NCBI RefSeq assembly: GCF_000513955.1
Contig: NZ_AZUZ01000006.1
Span: 156,340-220,339, forward strand
Reading direction: 5' to 3'
Source of the DNA: Pseudoxanthomonas suwonensis J47
Lineage (GTDB): Bacteria > Pseudomonadota > Gammaproteobacteria > Xanthomonadales > Xanthomonadaceae
Length of the DNA stretch: 64,000 nt
The notes under the pieces are model-generated. The model worked only from the letters and a program-made list of their open reading frames with translations. It had not been told where the DNA came from and did not search any database. Positions 24,052-32,748 of this stretch are shown one piece after another. Position 1 is the stretch's first letter. Each line of letters starts with the position of its first letter. The position numbers and the translations under genes were made by a program.

Positions 24052-25137
24052 TCAGTCGCCGGATTCCAACAGCGGCTGCGGCGCCTGTTCATCGCCGAGC
24101 GGGCGGATCGCCGGCAGGTCGGTGACCAGGACCGTGGTGCCGGGCACCAGCACGTCGTAGAGCCTCCGGGCGAATTCCGGCGGCAGCCGCAGAGGCTGGC
24201 TGGGGCGCTGCAGCAGGTCATGCGGCTCCGGCGCCGCTGCCGGGGTCGAGGCGGTTCCGTCGCCCGCGGCCGGCGCCCGCACCGGATCGAGTATCGGATA
24301 CGCGGTCCAGCGATGCGGGGGCCGCGTCGGGTCGAGCCGGCTGGCGCCCTCCTCGCTGCCCTCGCCCATCACGAACAGCGTGGTCCCGCGGAACGCGGTC
24401 TCCTCCGACAGCAGCTCCATCGCCGCCTCGCCGATCGGCACGCCATCGCGCAGTACGTAGACGCGCCGGTCGGCCAGGCTCACCACCACGCCGACCTGGC
24501 CTGCGGGCGAGGCCGAATCGTCCCAGCTGTAGCCAGGGCCGCCGGCTTCGGGCACCGCCAGCGGCATGCCCTTGGCCGATACCGGCGCCAGCACCGCCGG
24601 GTACACCAGGGTGGTCGGCGCGGCGCGCGCGTCGGACACCACCACGGTGTCGCCGTTGCGGGTGATCTCGAACAGCCTGGCTGCGAACGCGTTGGGCAGG
24701 CGCACGCAGCCATGCGAGGCCGGATAGCCCGGCAACGCGCCGCCGTGCAGGGCGATGCCGTCCCAGGTCAGCCGCTGCATGTAAGGCATCGGCGCGTTGT
24801 TGTAGAGGTTGGAGCGGTGGTCGCGGTTCTTCTGCAGGATGGTGAAGACGCCGGTCGGCGTCTCCTTGCCCGGCTTGCCGGAACTGATCGTCGACACGCC
24901 GATGGCGATGCCATTGCGGTAGACGTAGGCGCGCTGCTCGTCGAGGCTGACCACCAGCACCACCGGGCCTGCGGGCGCGATCTCCGGATGCCACAGGTAC
25001 TCCCCCGGCTTCAGGTCGAGCGGTCCGCGTGGCGCGTCCGCGGCAAGGGCCATGCCGGTGGCGAGTGCCGTGGCCAGCAGCAGGCCGGCCACGCGCCGCA
25101 TGCGCTGCGGCCAGGACGTGCGTTCGGTTGCAGGCAT
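24052..25137 (-). CDS. L,D-transpeptidase (YkuD) with a second, degenerate YkuD-like half
   Basis: A 361-residue exported protein (signal peptide RMRRVAGLLLATALATGMALA). The first half is a complete YkuD domain: VLVVSLDEQRAYVYRNG, SSGKPGKETPTGVF, IALHGG and the active-site PASHGCVRLPN (Cys near residue 143). The second half repeats the opening strand pattern (VGVVVSLADRRVYVLRDG), then loses the HG...SHGC catalytic part and ends in DVLVPGTTVLVTD, matching the NGDTVVVSD end of the first half. It looks like an internal duplication with one dead copy. ATG 25137 was chosen; a GTG two codons upstream is possible. Confidence 0.88.
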   Translation of the reverse strand: MPATERTSWPQRMRRVAGLLLATALATGMALAADAPRGPLDLKPGEYLWHPEIAPAGPVVLVVSLDEQRAYVYRNGIAIGVSTISSGKPGKETPTGVFTILQKNRDHRSNLYNNAPMPYMQRLTWDGIALHGGALPGYPASHGCVRLPNAFAARLFEITRNGDTVVVSDARAAPTTLVYPAVLAPVSAKGMPLAVPEAGGPGYSWDDSASPAGQVGVVVSLADRRVYVLRDGVPIGEAAMELLSEETAFRGTTLFVMGEGSEEGASRLDPTRPPHRWTAYPILDPVRAPAAGDGTASTPAAAPEPHDLLQRPSQPLRLPPEFARRLYDVLVPGTTVLVTDLPAIRPLGDEQAPQPLLESGD

Positions 25138-25257
25138 GGACACCCCGGATGCAGGAACGGCGCGCGCCGGCGGCGCGCAGGCCGGGGCAATGATAGCGGC
25201 GCCGCCGCCCGCATCGCCCTGCGTGGAGGCGATGCGGGGATGCGTGGCGGGTGCGGC

Positions 25258-26547
25258 TCAGCCCAGCAGGTGCGCGCGCAGGGCTTCGTAGTCCGGCGGT
25301 ACCGGTTCGGCATGGGCCGGCCGCGCCAGCAGGGCCGCCAGCGCTGGCGGCACTTCCACTTCGTGCCCGACCAGCGGCTCGACCACCGATTCGAACTTGG
25401 CCGGATGCGCGGTCGCGGCCACCGCCCAGTCGCCTTCCGCGCCGTCGGCGCGCAGGTCCTCGAGCACGTGCACCGCGGTGGCCGTATGCGGGCAGAACAC
25501 CTCGCCATGCTGCTCCCAGCGCCCGCGGATCGTGTCGCGGATGATCCCGTCGCCCACCGACACCGCAGTGAACGCCTCGCGCAGCGCCGCGTCGTCGCCG
25601 CCGTACAGCCAGCGCAGGCGCTCGAAGTTGCTCGGCGCGCCCACGTCCATGGCGTTGGCCAGCGTCGCCACGCTGGCGCGCGGCGCGTAGTCGTAGCCGG
25701 CGAAGAACTCCGGCAGCACGCGGTTGGCGTTGGTCGCCAGCACGATCCGGCCGATCGGCAGGCCCTGCACGCGGGCCAGGATCGCCGCCAGCGCGTTGCC
25801 GAGGTTGCCGGTGGGGACGACGAAATCGAGCTCGCGCCCGGTGCTGGCGAAGTGCACCAGCGAGGCATGCGCGTAGTAGCTCATCTGCGGCAGCAGCCGG
25901 CCCAGGCTGATGCTGTTGGCCGAGCTCAGCGGTACCCGTGCCTGCAGTTCAGCGTCGTTGAGCGCACGCTTGACCAGCGCCTGGCAGTCGTCGAACGAAC
26001 CGTCCACGCGCAGCGCCGAAACGTTGCCGCCGAAGCAGCCCAGCTGGTGCGCCTGCCGCGGCGACACGCGCCCGTCCGGATACAGCACCACTACGCGCAG
26101 CCCCGGCTGGCCGTGGAAGGCGGCCGCCACCGCGGCGCCGGTGTCGCCGGAAGTGGCGACCAGGATGGTCAGCGGCCGGTCCTCGCTGCGGCGGATGCGC
26201 GCCAGGCAGGCGGCGAGGAAGCGCGCGCCGATGTCCTTGAACGCCGCGGTCGGGCCGTGGAACAGCTCCAGCACGTGGTCGCCGGGCGTGGCCAGCGGGC
26301 GCAGCGGCACCGGGAAGTCGAAGGCCTCGGCGCAGATCGTCGGCAGTTCCTGCGCCAGCGCATCGCCCTCGAAGAAAGGCGCCAGCAGCGTGGCGGTGGT
26401 CGCGGCCAGGCTGTCGCCGGGCTGCAGCTGCCGACCGACCGGGAGCTTCGCCGGCACGTACAGGCCGCCGTCGGGCGCCAGTCCGGCGGCGATGGCCTGG
26501 CTGAGGCTGGCGGCCGGCGCGCCGTTGCGGGTGGAGATGAAGTCCAT
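25258..26547 (-). CDS. thrC: Threonine synthase
   Basis: PLP enzyme converting O-phosphohomoserine to threonine, the last step of the pathway. The 429 residues fit the long (E. coli-type) family. Visible are the start signature STRNGAPAASLSQAIAAGLAPDGGLYVP, the PLP-lysine at Lys104 (HGPTAAFKDIGARF), LVATSGDTGAAV and the PTGNLGNALAA loop that holds the cofactor phosphate. It is the last gene of thrA-thrB-thrC on the minus strand, 35 bp after thrB. Confidence 0.96.
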   Translation of the reverse strand: MDFISTRNGAPAASLSQAIAAGLAPDGGLYVPAKLPVGRQLQPGDSLAATTATLLAPFFEGDALAQELPTICAEAFDFPVPLRPLATPGDHVLELFHGPTAAFKDIGARFLAACLARIRRSEDRPLTILVATSGDTGAAVAAAFHGQPGLRVVVLYPDGRVSPRQAHQLGCFGGNVSALRVDGSFDDCQALVKRALNDAELQARVPLSSANSISLGRLLPQMSYYAHASLVHFASTGRELDFVVPTGNLGNALAAILARVQGLPIGRIVLATNANRVLPEFFAGYDYAPRASVATLANAMDVGAPSNFERLRWLYGGDDAALREAFTAVSVGDGIIRDTIRGRWEQHGEVFCPHTATAVHVLEDLRADGAEGDWAVAATAHPAKFESVVEPLVGHEVEVPPALAALLARPAHAEPVPPDYEALRAHLLG

Positions 26548-26582
26548 GGGATCGGGTTCCGTGTGGGAGATGGCGCAGCCGC

Positions 26583-27548
26583 TCAGAGCAGCACCGCGCC
26601 GGGGCAGTCGACCGGCGAGACCCAGGCCTGGCTGTCGAAGCCGGCCGCGGCGAAGGCGGCCTGCACCAGCGGCGCAGCGGCCGCGGCGCGCTCGCGCGAC
26701 TCGAACCAGGCGAACACGCTGGGACCGGCGCCGGAGATGCTGGCGCCCATCGCGCCGGCTTCCAGCGCCGCGGCCTTGGCCGCATCGAAGCCGCCGATCA
26801 GCGGCGCGCGGCGCGGTTCGACCAGCACGTCGCGCAGGCCGGCGCGCACCAGCGAGGCATCGCCGGCATGGCACCCGGCCAGCACCAGGGCCAGGTTGGC
26901 GCTCTGCGCGACGAACTCCTTCAGCTCGTAGCTGCCCGCCAGCGCCTCGCGCGCGCGCCGCGTTTCCAGCACCGCATCCGGATGCACCAGCAGGCTGTGC
27001 CATTCCTCCGGTACCGGGATCCGCACCAGCCGGTCGGCGGTGGCCAGCACCAGCCCGCCCAGCAGCATCGGCCCGAGGTTATCGCCGTGGCGTCCGCCGC
27101 TGGCCACGGCCTCGCCGGCCAGCGCGAACGGATACAGCGCATGCCGGGTCAGCGGCGTGTCCAGCAGCGCGTTGGCCGCCACGAGCGCGGCCACGCACGA
27201 GGCCGCCGAACCGCCCATGCCCGAACCGAGGGCGATGCCCTTGTCGATCTCGATCTCGAAGCCGAACGGCAGCGCCAGCGCCTCGCGCATCGCGACCAGT
27301 GCCGCGCCGGCGGTGTTGCGCTCCGCTTCCAGCGGCAGCGGGAACGGCGCGCCGCGGATCGCCGCGATGCGCACTTCCGCTTCGGGGATGCGCCGCGCGG
27401 TGACGGTGTCGCCGACCCCGGCCAGCGGATGGCCGAGGATGTCGAAGCCGACCGCGACGTTGCCCACCGAGGCCGGCGAGAACGCCGATGCCTGCCGCGT
27501 CGACTGCGTGGCCGCTGCCGTGGGACTGCCTGCCGTCGCCACGCTCAC
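26583..27548 (-). CDS. thrB: Homoserine kinase
   Basis: GHMP-family kinase phosphorylating homoserine. The 321-residue protein has [14 protein letters not shown] at the start, the ATP loop [19 protein letters not shown] and the C-terminal [14 protein letters not shown] motif. The start is the GTG at 27548, which overlaps the thrA stop (GTGA); this gives the N-terminus [15 protein letters not shown] before the conserved core. The long open frame through thrA is a shadow. Confidence 0.95.
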   Translation of the reverse strand: MSVATAGSPTAAATQSTRQASAFSPASVGNVAVGFDILGHPLAGVGDTVTARRIPEAEVRIAAIRGAPFPLPLEAERNTAGAALVAMREALALPFGFEIEIDKGIALGSGMGGSAASCVAALVAANALLDTPLTRHALYPFALAGEAVASGGRHGDNLGPMLLGGLVLATADRLVRIPVPEEWHSLLVHPDAVLETRRAREALAGSYELKEFVAQSANLALVLAGCHAGDASLVRAGLRDVLVEPRRAPLIGGFDAAKAAALEAGAMGASISGAGPSVFAWFESRERAAAAAPLVQAAFAAAGFDSQAWVSPVDCPGAVLL

Positions 27549-30070
27549 AGGCGCGCCCCCTGCCCGGCCGCGACCCGCAGCACGTCGGCGAACACGCCGG
27601 CGGCGGTCACCTCCGGGCCGGCGCCGGGGCCCTGCACGATCAGCGGATTGGCGCAGTAGCGGCGGGTGGTGAGCTGGACGATGTTGTCGGTCAGGCGCAG
27701 GTTGGCGAAGGCGTGCCCGGCCGGCAGTTCGACCAGCCCGACGCTGGCGCGGCCGTCGCCGTCCAGGCGCGCCACGTAGCGCAGCACCTTGCCGGCCTCG
27801 CGCGCCGCCTGCAGGCGCGCGGCGAAGGCCGCGTCGACCTCCGGCAGACGCGCCATGAAGTCCTCGACGCTGGACTGGCGCAGCGCTTCGGGCACCAGGC
27901 TTTCCACCCGTACGTCCTCCAGGCTCAGTTCGCAGCCGGCCTCGCGGGCCAGGATCACCAGTTTGCGCGCCACGTCGGTACCGGACAGGTCGTCGCGCGG
28001 GTCGGGTTCGGTATAGCCCAGCGCGCGCGCCTCGGCCACCAGCGCCGAGAACGGCACGCTGCCGTCGTAGCGGTTGAACAGCCAGGCCAGGGTGCCGGAG
28101 AGGATGCCCTCGATCGCGGTGACGCTGTCGCCGGTGTCGAGCAGGTCGCGCAGGGTCGAGATCACCGGCAGGCCGGCGCCGACCGTGGCCTCGTAGCGGA
28201 AGCGCGCGCCGCTGGCCGCGGCGGCGGCGCGGATCCCGCGGTAGCGCTGCAGCGGGCCGGCGCCGGCCTGCTTGTTCGGGGTGACCACGTGGATGCCGGC
28301 GGCCAGCCACTGCGCGTAGCGGTCGGCGACCTCCGGGCTGCCGCTGCAGTCGACGATGACCACGTGCGGCAGGTGCGAATCGAGCAGGTGCGCGGCGAAG
28401 CGGTCGAGGTCGACCGGGCCGCTGGCCTGGGCGAAACGCGCGCGCCAGTCTTCCTCGATGCCGCGCGGGTCCAGCAGCATGCGCCCGCGCGAGGCGACCG
28501 CGCGCAGGCGCAGGTCCAGGTGGGCGCGTTCGAGCAGGCCCTCGCGCGCGGCCAGCAGCTGGTCCAGCAGCGTGCCGCCGACGTTGCCCGGGCCGATCAC
28601 GCCGACCGCGAAGGTCTGCGGCGACAGGTAGAAGCCGGCGTGCGCGGCGCGCAGCGCGCGGGTGGCGTGGTCGCTGTCGATCGCCACCGAGATGTTGCGT
28701 TCGGACGAGCCCTGGGCGATGGCGCGGATGTTGACCTGGGCGCGGCCCAGCGAGCCGAACAGGCGCGCGGCCACGCCCGGCTGCCCGGCCATGCCGTCGC
28801 CGACCGCCGCCAGCACGCTGATGTTCGGCACCAGCTGCACGCGCTGCACCTGCCCGACCGCAAGTTCGTGGGCGAAGGCGTTGACCAGCGCGGCCTGGGC
28901 GCGGCCGGCGTCCTCCTGCTTGACCACGCAGCAGATCGAATGCTCCGACGAGCCCTGCGAGATCATCACCACCGAGACCCTGGCGTTGCGCAGTGCGGCG
29001 AACACGCGTTCGGCGGTGCCCGGCACGCCGATCAGGCCGGTGCCTTCCAGGTTCACCAGCGACAGGCCGGGGCTCAGGGTCAGGCCCTTCACCGGGCCGG
29101 TGAACTCGCGCTCGGCGGTGATGCGGGTGCCGGGATGCTCGGGATGGAAGGTGTTGCGGATGATGATCGGCGTGCCCCGCTCCATCGCCGGGGCCATGGT
29201 CTGCGGATGCACGACCTTGGCGCCGAAGTAGGCCAGCTCGCAGGCCTCGTCGTAGCTGAGGCTGTCCAGCTGCACGGCCTCCGGCACCACCCGCGGGTCG
29301 GCCGAGAGCACGCCGTCCACGTCGGTCCAGATGTGCAGTTCGTCGGCCTCGAACAGGCGGGCGAAGATCGCGCCGGAATAGTCGCTGCCATTGCGGCCGA
29401 GGGTGGTGATGCGCCCCTGCGGATCGCGGGCGACGAAGCCGGTGACCACCACCCGCGGCTGCGGGTTGGCCGCGCGCCAGGCCGCCAGCTTCCGCCCGCT
29501 CAGTTCCCAGTCCACGTCCACGCCGAGGTCGCCGTGGCTGACCACCAGCACCTCGCGCGCGTCCAGCACCGCGCAGTCGGCGCCCAGCGCGCGCAGGTGT
29601 TCGCCGAGCAGGCGTGCTGAATACACCTCGCCAAGGCCCTGCACCCGCTGCAGCACTTCCTCCGGCAGGCCGCCGATCACCGACAGCGCGGCCAGCACTT
29701 GGGCCAGCTCGTCGAAGCGCTGGTCCAGCCATTCCACCGCCGGGCCGGCGAGCTCGCCGAGCAGGGACACGGCCACGCCGCGGTGGCGCGCGCGCAGTTC
29801 GTGCCAGCGCTCGCGCCATTCCGGGGTGATCTCGTCGGCGCGGGTGGCGGCCGCGGCGCGGGCCAGTTCGATCAGCGCGTCGGTAACGCCTTTCATCGCC
29901 GAGACGACGGTGACCTGCACCGGCTCGTCGCGGGCCAGCAGCAGCTGGGCGACGTGGCGGTAGCGGTCGGCATCGGCGACGGAGGTGCCGCCGAACTTGT
30001 GCGCGACGGTGCGCACGGCCAGTGGGTGCGAAGCGGATGCGGGACTTGCGGCTGCGGCAGGGGACGACAT
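27545..30070 (-). CDS. thrA: Bifunctional aspartate kinase / homoserine dehydrogenase I
   Basis: First and third steps of the threonine branch in one 841-residue protein. The aspartokinase domain (about residues 20-300) begins [16 protein letters not shown] and includes [16 protein letters not shown]. Two ACT-type regulatory segments follow ([19 protein letters not shown] and [19 protein letters not shown]), which give threonine feedback in this family. The homoserine dehydrogenase domain (about 480-841) starts [17 protein letters not shown] and has the [11 protein letters not shown] core and [12 protein letters not shown]. The start is the ATG at 30070. A threonine-rich leader peptide lies 88 nt upstream. 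Confidence 0.96.
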   Translation of the reverse strand: MSSPAAAASPASASHPLAVRTVAHKFGGTSVADADRYRHVAQLLLARDEPVQVTVVSAMKGVTDALIELARAAAATRADEITPEWRERWHELRARHRGVAVSLLGELAGPAVEWLDQRFDELAQVLAALSVIGGLPEEVLQRVQGLGEVYSARLLGEHLRALGADCAVLDAREVLVVSHGDLGVDVDWELSGRKLAAWRAANPQPRVVVTGFVARDPQGRITTLGRNGSDYSGAIFARLFEADELHIWTDVDGVLSADPRVVPEAVQLDSLSYDEACELAYFGAKVVHPQTMAPAMERGTPIIIRNTFHPEHPGTRITAEREFTGPVKGLTLSPGLSLVNLEGTGLIGVPGTAERVFAALRNARVSVVMISQGSSEHSICCVVKQEDAGRAQAALVNAFAHELAVGQVQRVQLVPNISVLAAVGDGMAGQPGVAARLFGSLGRAQVNIRAIAQGSSERNISVAIDSDHATRALRAAHAGFYLSPQTFAVGVIGPGNVGGTLLDQLLAAREGLLERAHLDLRLRAVASRGRMLLDPRGIEEDWRARFAQASGPVDLDRFAAHLLDSHLPHVVIVDCSGSPEVADRYAQWLAAGIHVVTPNKQAGAGPLQRYRGIRAAAAASGARFRYEATVGAGLPVISTLRDLLDTGDSVTAIEGILSGTLAWLFNRYDGSVPFSALVAEARALGYTEPDPRDDLSGTDVARKLVILAREAGCELSLEDVRVESLVPEALRQSSVEDFMARLPEVDAAFAARLQAAREAGKVLRYVARLDGDGRASVGLVELPAGHAFANLRLTDNIVQLTTRRYCANPLIVQGPGAGPEVTAAGVFADVLRVAAGQGARL

Positions 30071-30117
30071 CTGAGACCTCGGTTGTGAGGCCCTGCGCGC
30101 GTATCCGGTGCGGGTCA

Positions 30118-30142
30118 CCCCGCGCCTGATCCAGGTGCGGGG
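30118..30142 (-). promoter_or_regulatory. Candidate attenuator hairpin between thr leader peptide and thrA
   Basis: On the minus strand, CCCCGC-A-CCTG-GAT-CAGG-C-GCGGGG forms a stable hairpin 16 nt past the leader stop codon and 47 nt before the thrA ATG. No clear U tract follows (TGACCCGCACC), so it may be a pause or antiterminator element, or a weak terminator. Confidence 0.5.
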
Positions 30143-30158
30143 CCGTGGCTTTCGCGGG

Positions 30159-30293
30159 TTACACGAACACGACGGACCGCACCGGGCGGGTAATACCGGT
30201 GGTGGTAGTAATCGTGGTGCTGCCGGTGGCCGCACGGGCGCGCGCCTGCCGCGGGGGCAGGACGTTGCGGGCGCTGGCGCAGGTCATCGACAT
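30159..30293 (-). CDS. thrL: thr operon leader peptide
   Basis: A 44-codon reading frame upstream of thrA whose middle reads GSTTITTTTGITRP: seven Thr and two Ile codons in eleven positions, closely matching the logic of the E. coli thrL peptide (TTITTTITITT). Ribosome stalling when charged tRNA-Thr or tRNA-Ile is scarce would control the downstream hairpin. ATG 30293 (MSM...) is proposed as start, with ATG 30287 as the alternative; neither has a clear Shine-Dalgarno, so the exact N-terminus is open. A TTGACA-like box lies at 30331-30326 on the same strand, but no good -10 matches it. Confidence 0.82.
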   Translation of the reverse strand: MSMTCASARNVLPPRQARARAATGSTTITTTTGITRPVRSVVFV

Positions 30294-30415
30294 GGAGACC
30301 AAGAGGACACGATCGCCACGGCCCGTGTCAAGTGCTGCAGCGCCGCATGCGCGCAAAATTTTCCGTTGCGAAAGAAACAGTTAGCGGAACACCTTCGCCC
30401 CTGGCCGAAGCCCGC

Positions 30416-30790
30416 CTAGGACCGGTCCTCTTCGTACTGCTCCGCGCCCGGCACCGGAGCGAGCCAGGGCTCGCGGCGTTTCACCCACAGTTCGTACGAG
30501 GGCATGAGTCCCGATGGCGCCTCTTCCAGCGCGCCGAGCTTGATCTCGGCTTCCTGCGCGTCGACGGCGAACACCGGCGAGTTGCACGCCTGGCAGCAGT
30601 GTTGCCCGCCGAATACGGCGGTCGCGCCGGCATGTTCGAACCGGTCCACCGGCCAGACGCCGTACCAGGTGAACGCCGAGCCGCTTTCCCTGCGGCAGTT
30701 GGCGCAATGGCACAGGCCGACACGCAGCGGCTCGCCTTCGACGGAAAACCGGAGCTGGCCGCAGAGGCAGCGGCCCTCATGGCGCTTCAT
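30416..30790 (-). CDS. GFA/CENP-V family zinc protein
   Basis: A 124-residue protein of the glutathione-dependent formaldehyde-activating (GFA) fold. MKRHEGRCLCGQLRFSVEG supplies the CxCG motif, LCHCANCRRESGSAFTWYGVWPV the CxxC-type zinc site, and GGQHCCQACNSPVFAVDA a further cysteine cluster. Family members bind zinc; catalytic roles are mostly unproven, so the formaldehyde link should not be assumed. The ATG at 30790 begins exactly at the conserved domain. It is the last host gene before the integrated element, 110 bp from the tRNA remnant. Confidence 0.86.
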   Translation of the reverse strand: MKRHEGRCLCGQLRFSVEGEPLRVGLCHCANCRRESGSAFTWYGVWPVDRFEHAGATAVFGGQHCCQACNSPVFAVDAQEAEIKLGALEEAPSGLMPSYELWVKRREPWLAPVPGAEQYEEDRS

Positions 30791-30900
30791 CGATGCAGCC
30801 TCCGTTCCGGAGCGGACGCGGCCGTCGCCGACGGCTTGCCCGCGCGCCGGCGCCGCGGTCGTCGGCGATGCCGGCGGCAAGCGCCACGCATCGCGAAGGA

Positions 30901-30948
30901 TGGCGGCCCCGACACGATTCGAACGTGCGACCTTCCCCTTAGGAGGGG
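30901..30948 (-). pseudogene. 3' half of host tRNA-Arg(CCT), cut by element integration (attL)
   Basis: Reading the minus strand from 30948: anticodon loop and 3' anticodon stem, T arm (CGCACGTTCGAATCGTG), acceptor CGGGGCC, discriminator G and CCA (30903-30901). There is no D arm or 5' acceptor strand upstream; the sequence departs from tRNA into ACCTTT. Joined to the 5' half at 41544-41585 through the shared core CCCCTCCTAAGGG, it gives a 77-nt tRNA with a fully paired acceptor stem (GGCCCCG / CGGGGCC) and anticodon stem (TCCCC / GGGGA). It is therefore a remnant of the disrupted host gene. Confidence 0.92.
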
Positions 30949-30998
30949 TAAAGGTCTTATCGAAAAGTGCTAGGGCTGTGGTAATTTTTCGATCTATT

Positions 30999-31018
30999 GG
31001 GACAAATTTGGGACAAGA
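30999..31018. repeat. Left GGGACAA tandem site (candidate integrase arm site)
   Basis: GGGACAAATTTGGGACAAGA: two GGGACAA units 11 bp apart, 50 bp inside the left attachment core. The same 20-mer with one change occurs at 41412-41431 near the right end, in the same orientation. Confidence 0.7.
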
Positions 31019-31030
31019 CCCGATGGGAGA

Positions 31031-31107
31031 TGGCGACCCCGGCCCGATTCGAACGGGCGACCTACGCCTTAGGAGGGCGTCGCTCTATCCAGCTGAGCTA
31101 CGGGGCC
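31031..31107 (-). tRNA. tRNA-Arg(CCT) carried by the integrative element
   Basis: A complete 77-nt cloverleaf with encoded CCA. The acceptor is GGCCCCG / CGGGGTC, the D arm GCTCAGCTGGATAGAGC, the anticodon stem-loop ACGCC-CTCCTAA-GGCGT (anticodon CCT, codon AGG) and the T arm CGCCCGTTCGAATCGGGC. It shares acceptor strand and D arm with the disrupted host gene but differs in anticodon stem, variable region and T stem, so it is a divergent homolog and not a simple duplication. It lies between the left att core and the integrase gene, 41 bp upstream of the latter on the opposite strand. It presumably supplies the function lost from the broken host gene. Confidence 0.95.
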
Positions 31108-31147
31108 GTGCTTCCAGCGGGTCCAACCTGACAATGGTACCGGCACA

Positions 31148-32494
31148 ATGACAAAATCTAAACCACAGAGCCGTATCCCAGGTGTTTACTACCGGGACGA
31201 TGGCGTTCCACGCTGGGAAGTTAGGATTCGCTGGACGAGCAAGGGCAAGAAGCACCACCTGCCGACCGTGCGGTATCCAGTCAACCCGCACGCGAAGCCT
31301 GGCGATGTTGACCACATCAAAAGGGCGAAGGCGTACGCCGAGGCATACGCGAAGCGGGAAAGGGATTCGCTCATCCACCACGGCAAGCCCCATGCCATGC
31401 TTTCCGAGGCATGGACCTTGCGCGCGCTGCTTGAACGCTACCTCGAAGACCTCGAAAAGGGCCGCATTGAGCACAAGGCCAAGCGAACCGAACGCAGCAC
31501 GATCCGCATGCTGCTCGGTCAGGGCAAGGGCCACAACGCCGCCGGGTTCCCCGATTTGGTAAACAAGTGGACGCGAGACCTCGAATACGCCGACTTCGTG
31601 GGCGACGGCGCACACTCCCTCCAATCGCTGCTCAAAGACCGCGACGGCAACCCAGCCGGAACCGGGTCGTTGAAGCGCGTGCTGGGCGTGGTGCGCGGCG
31701 TGTTCGTGCGCGCCGAACGCTCCTGGGGTATCGAGATCAAGAACCCACTCCAAGAGATCAAGGGCCTCTCGGTCAGCGACGCCCGCGAGCGGGTGGTATC
31801 CGCTGACGAGTGGACGAAGATCACGAAGGAACTCGAAAACCACGAACAGGGGACCCAGGACGCCATTGCGTTCGCCAGATTCACCGCCGCGCGCCGAGCC
31901 GAGGTCGTGAAACTGGACTGGCCCGACATCGACTTCAAGAACAAGACCGCGCGATTGCGCGAGACCAAGAGCCGCACGAACAAGGTGGTGGATCGAGTGA
32001 TCCCACTGCCTGCCGCAGCCCTGGCCATCATTGTCCGTCGCGCCCAGCCAGCGGACGGCAAGCGTCCACTGACTGCGGAGCAGTTGGCCGGGCTGTCCCT
32101 CGCCGGCCCGGTCTTCACCACGGACAAGAACAAGCGTCTGCGCGCCGACACGATGACGCAGGCATGGACGCGCGCATGCGCGCGAGCAGGCGTCGAGGGT
32201 GCCCGTCTCCACGACCTGCGCCATACCCGTATCACCGAACTGGGACGGTTCCTGACGGCAGCGGAAGCGGCGCGCGTGTCCGGCCATACGGACCTGGCGA
32301 CCTTCTTCCGCTACTTCAACCCGGACCCGGTGGAGACCGGAAGGAAGATCGACGCGATGGAGCGCGGCCACCAGGGCAACGCCGACGCCATCCGCAAGGC
32401 TGCGGATGACCTGGCCGCGCTGTCCAACGATGACTTTGCCGCCGCCATCGTTGCCGCAATCGCGACCCGTTCGCGAAACGCCGCCGGGAAGTAG
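31148..32494 (+). CDS. int: Tyrosine recombinase (integrase) of the element
   Basis: A 448-residue site-specific integrase. The N-terminal part (GVYYRDDGVPRWEVRIRW) resembles an arm-binding domain, with a SAM-like core-binding domain about residues 85-210. Catalytic residues of the C-terminal domain are Arg249 (TAARRAEV), Lys274 (ETKSRTNK), His355 and Arg358 (LHDLRHT), His380 (SGHTD) and Tyr389 (FFRYFNP). It is placed right beside the left attachment site and element-borne tRNA, as expected for the enzyme that recombines the CCCTTAGGAGGGG core. The start ATG at 31148 is the first in frame after the tRNA. Confidence 0.94.
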   Translation: MTKSKPQSRIPGVYYRDDGVPRWEVRIRWTSKGKKHHLPTVRYPVNPHAKPGDVDHIKRAKAYAEAYAKRERDSLIHHGKPHAMLSEAWTLRALLERYLEDLEKGRIEHKAKRTERSTIRMLLGQGKGHNAAGFPDLVNKWTRDLEYADFVGDGAHSLQSLLKDRDGNPAGTGSLKRVLGVVRGVFVRAERSWGIEIKNPLQEIKGLSVSDARERVVSADEWTKITKELENHEQGTQDAIAFARFTAARRAEVVKLDWPDIDFKNKTARLRETKSRTNKVVDRVIPLPAAALAIIVRRAQPADGKRPLTAEQLAGLSLAGPVFTTDKNKRLRADTMTQAWTRACARAGVEGARLHDLRHTRITELGRFLTAAEAARVSGHTDLATFFRYFNPDPVETGRKIDAMERGHQGNADAIRKAADDLAALSNDDFAAAIVAAIATRSRNAAGK

Positions 32495-32543
32495 ATCGGC
32501 CCCTTGCTTCGCGGGCGACTCCACGCACAGTAGGAGTGGCCCA

Positions 32544-32573
32544 GCACATTGTCGGCACTGGCCGACAATGTGC
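32544..32573. repeat. Perfect 13-bp inverted repeat between the two recombinase genes
   Basis: GCACATTGTCGGC-ACTG-GCCGACAATGTGC, 50 bp after the integrase stop. It could terminate integrase transcription (no U tract follows) or act as a dyad operator. The other parts of the 254-bp gap (32495-32748) show nothing recognisable. Confidence 0.6.
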
Positions 32574-32748
32574 CCTCTCGCAGTCCTGTTGCGTCAGCGG
32601 CAGGGCGTAGAGAGGCCGCCCGGCACCGTTGCCGCGTCCAGCGGCGACGGGGAAAGCGAGGAGCGACCGGGCGACGGCCAGCGCGCCAGCGATGGCCGAG
32701 GGACACAGGCGGGAGCCTGTGGCCTGCTCTTGATCGGCAGGGGGACGG

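Noticed and set aside
30326-30331. TTGACA as -35 of the thr promoter
   Set aside because: No acceptable -10 lies 16-18 bp downstream and the leader start would be too close; mentioned only as a possibility.
30901-30948. Independent functional tRNA-Arg gene
   Set aside because: Only the anticodon loop to CCA is present; the 5' acceptor strand and D arm lie 10.6 kb away at 41544-41585.
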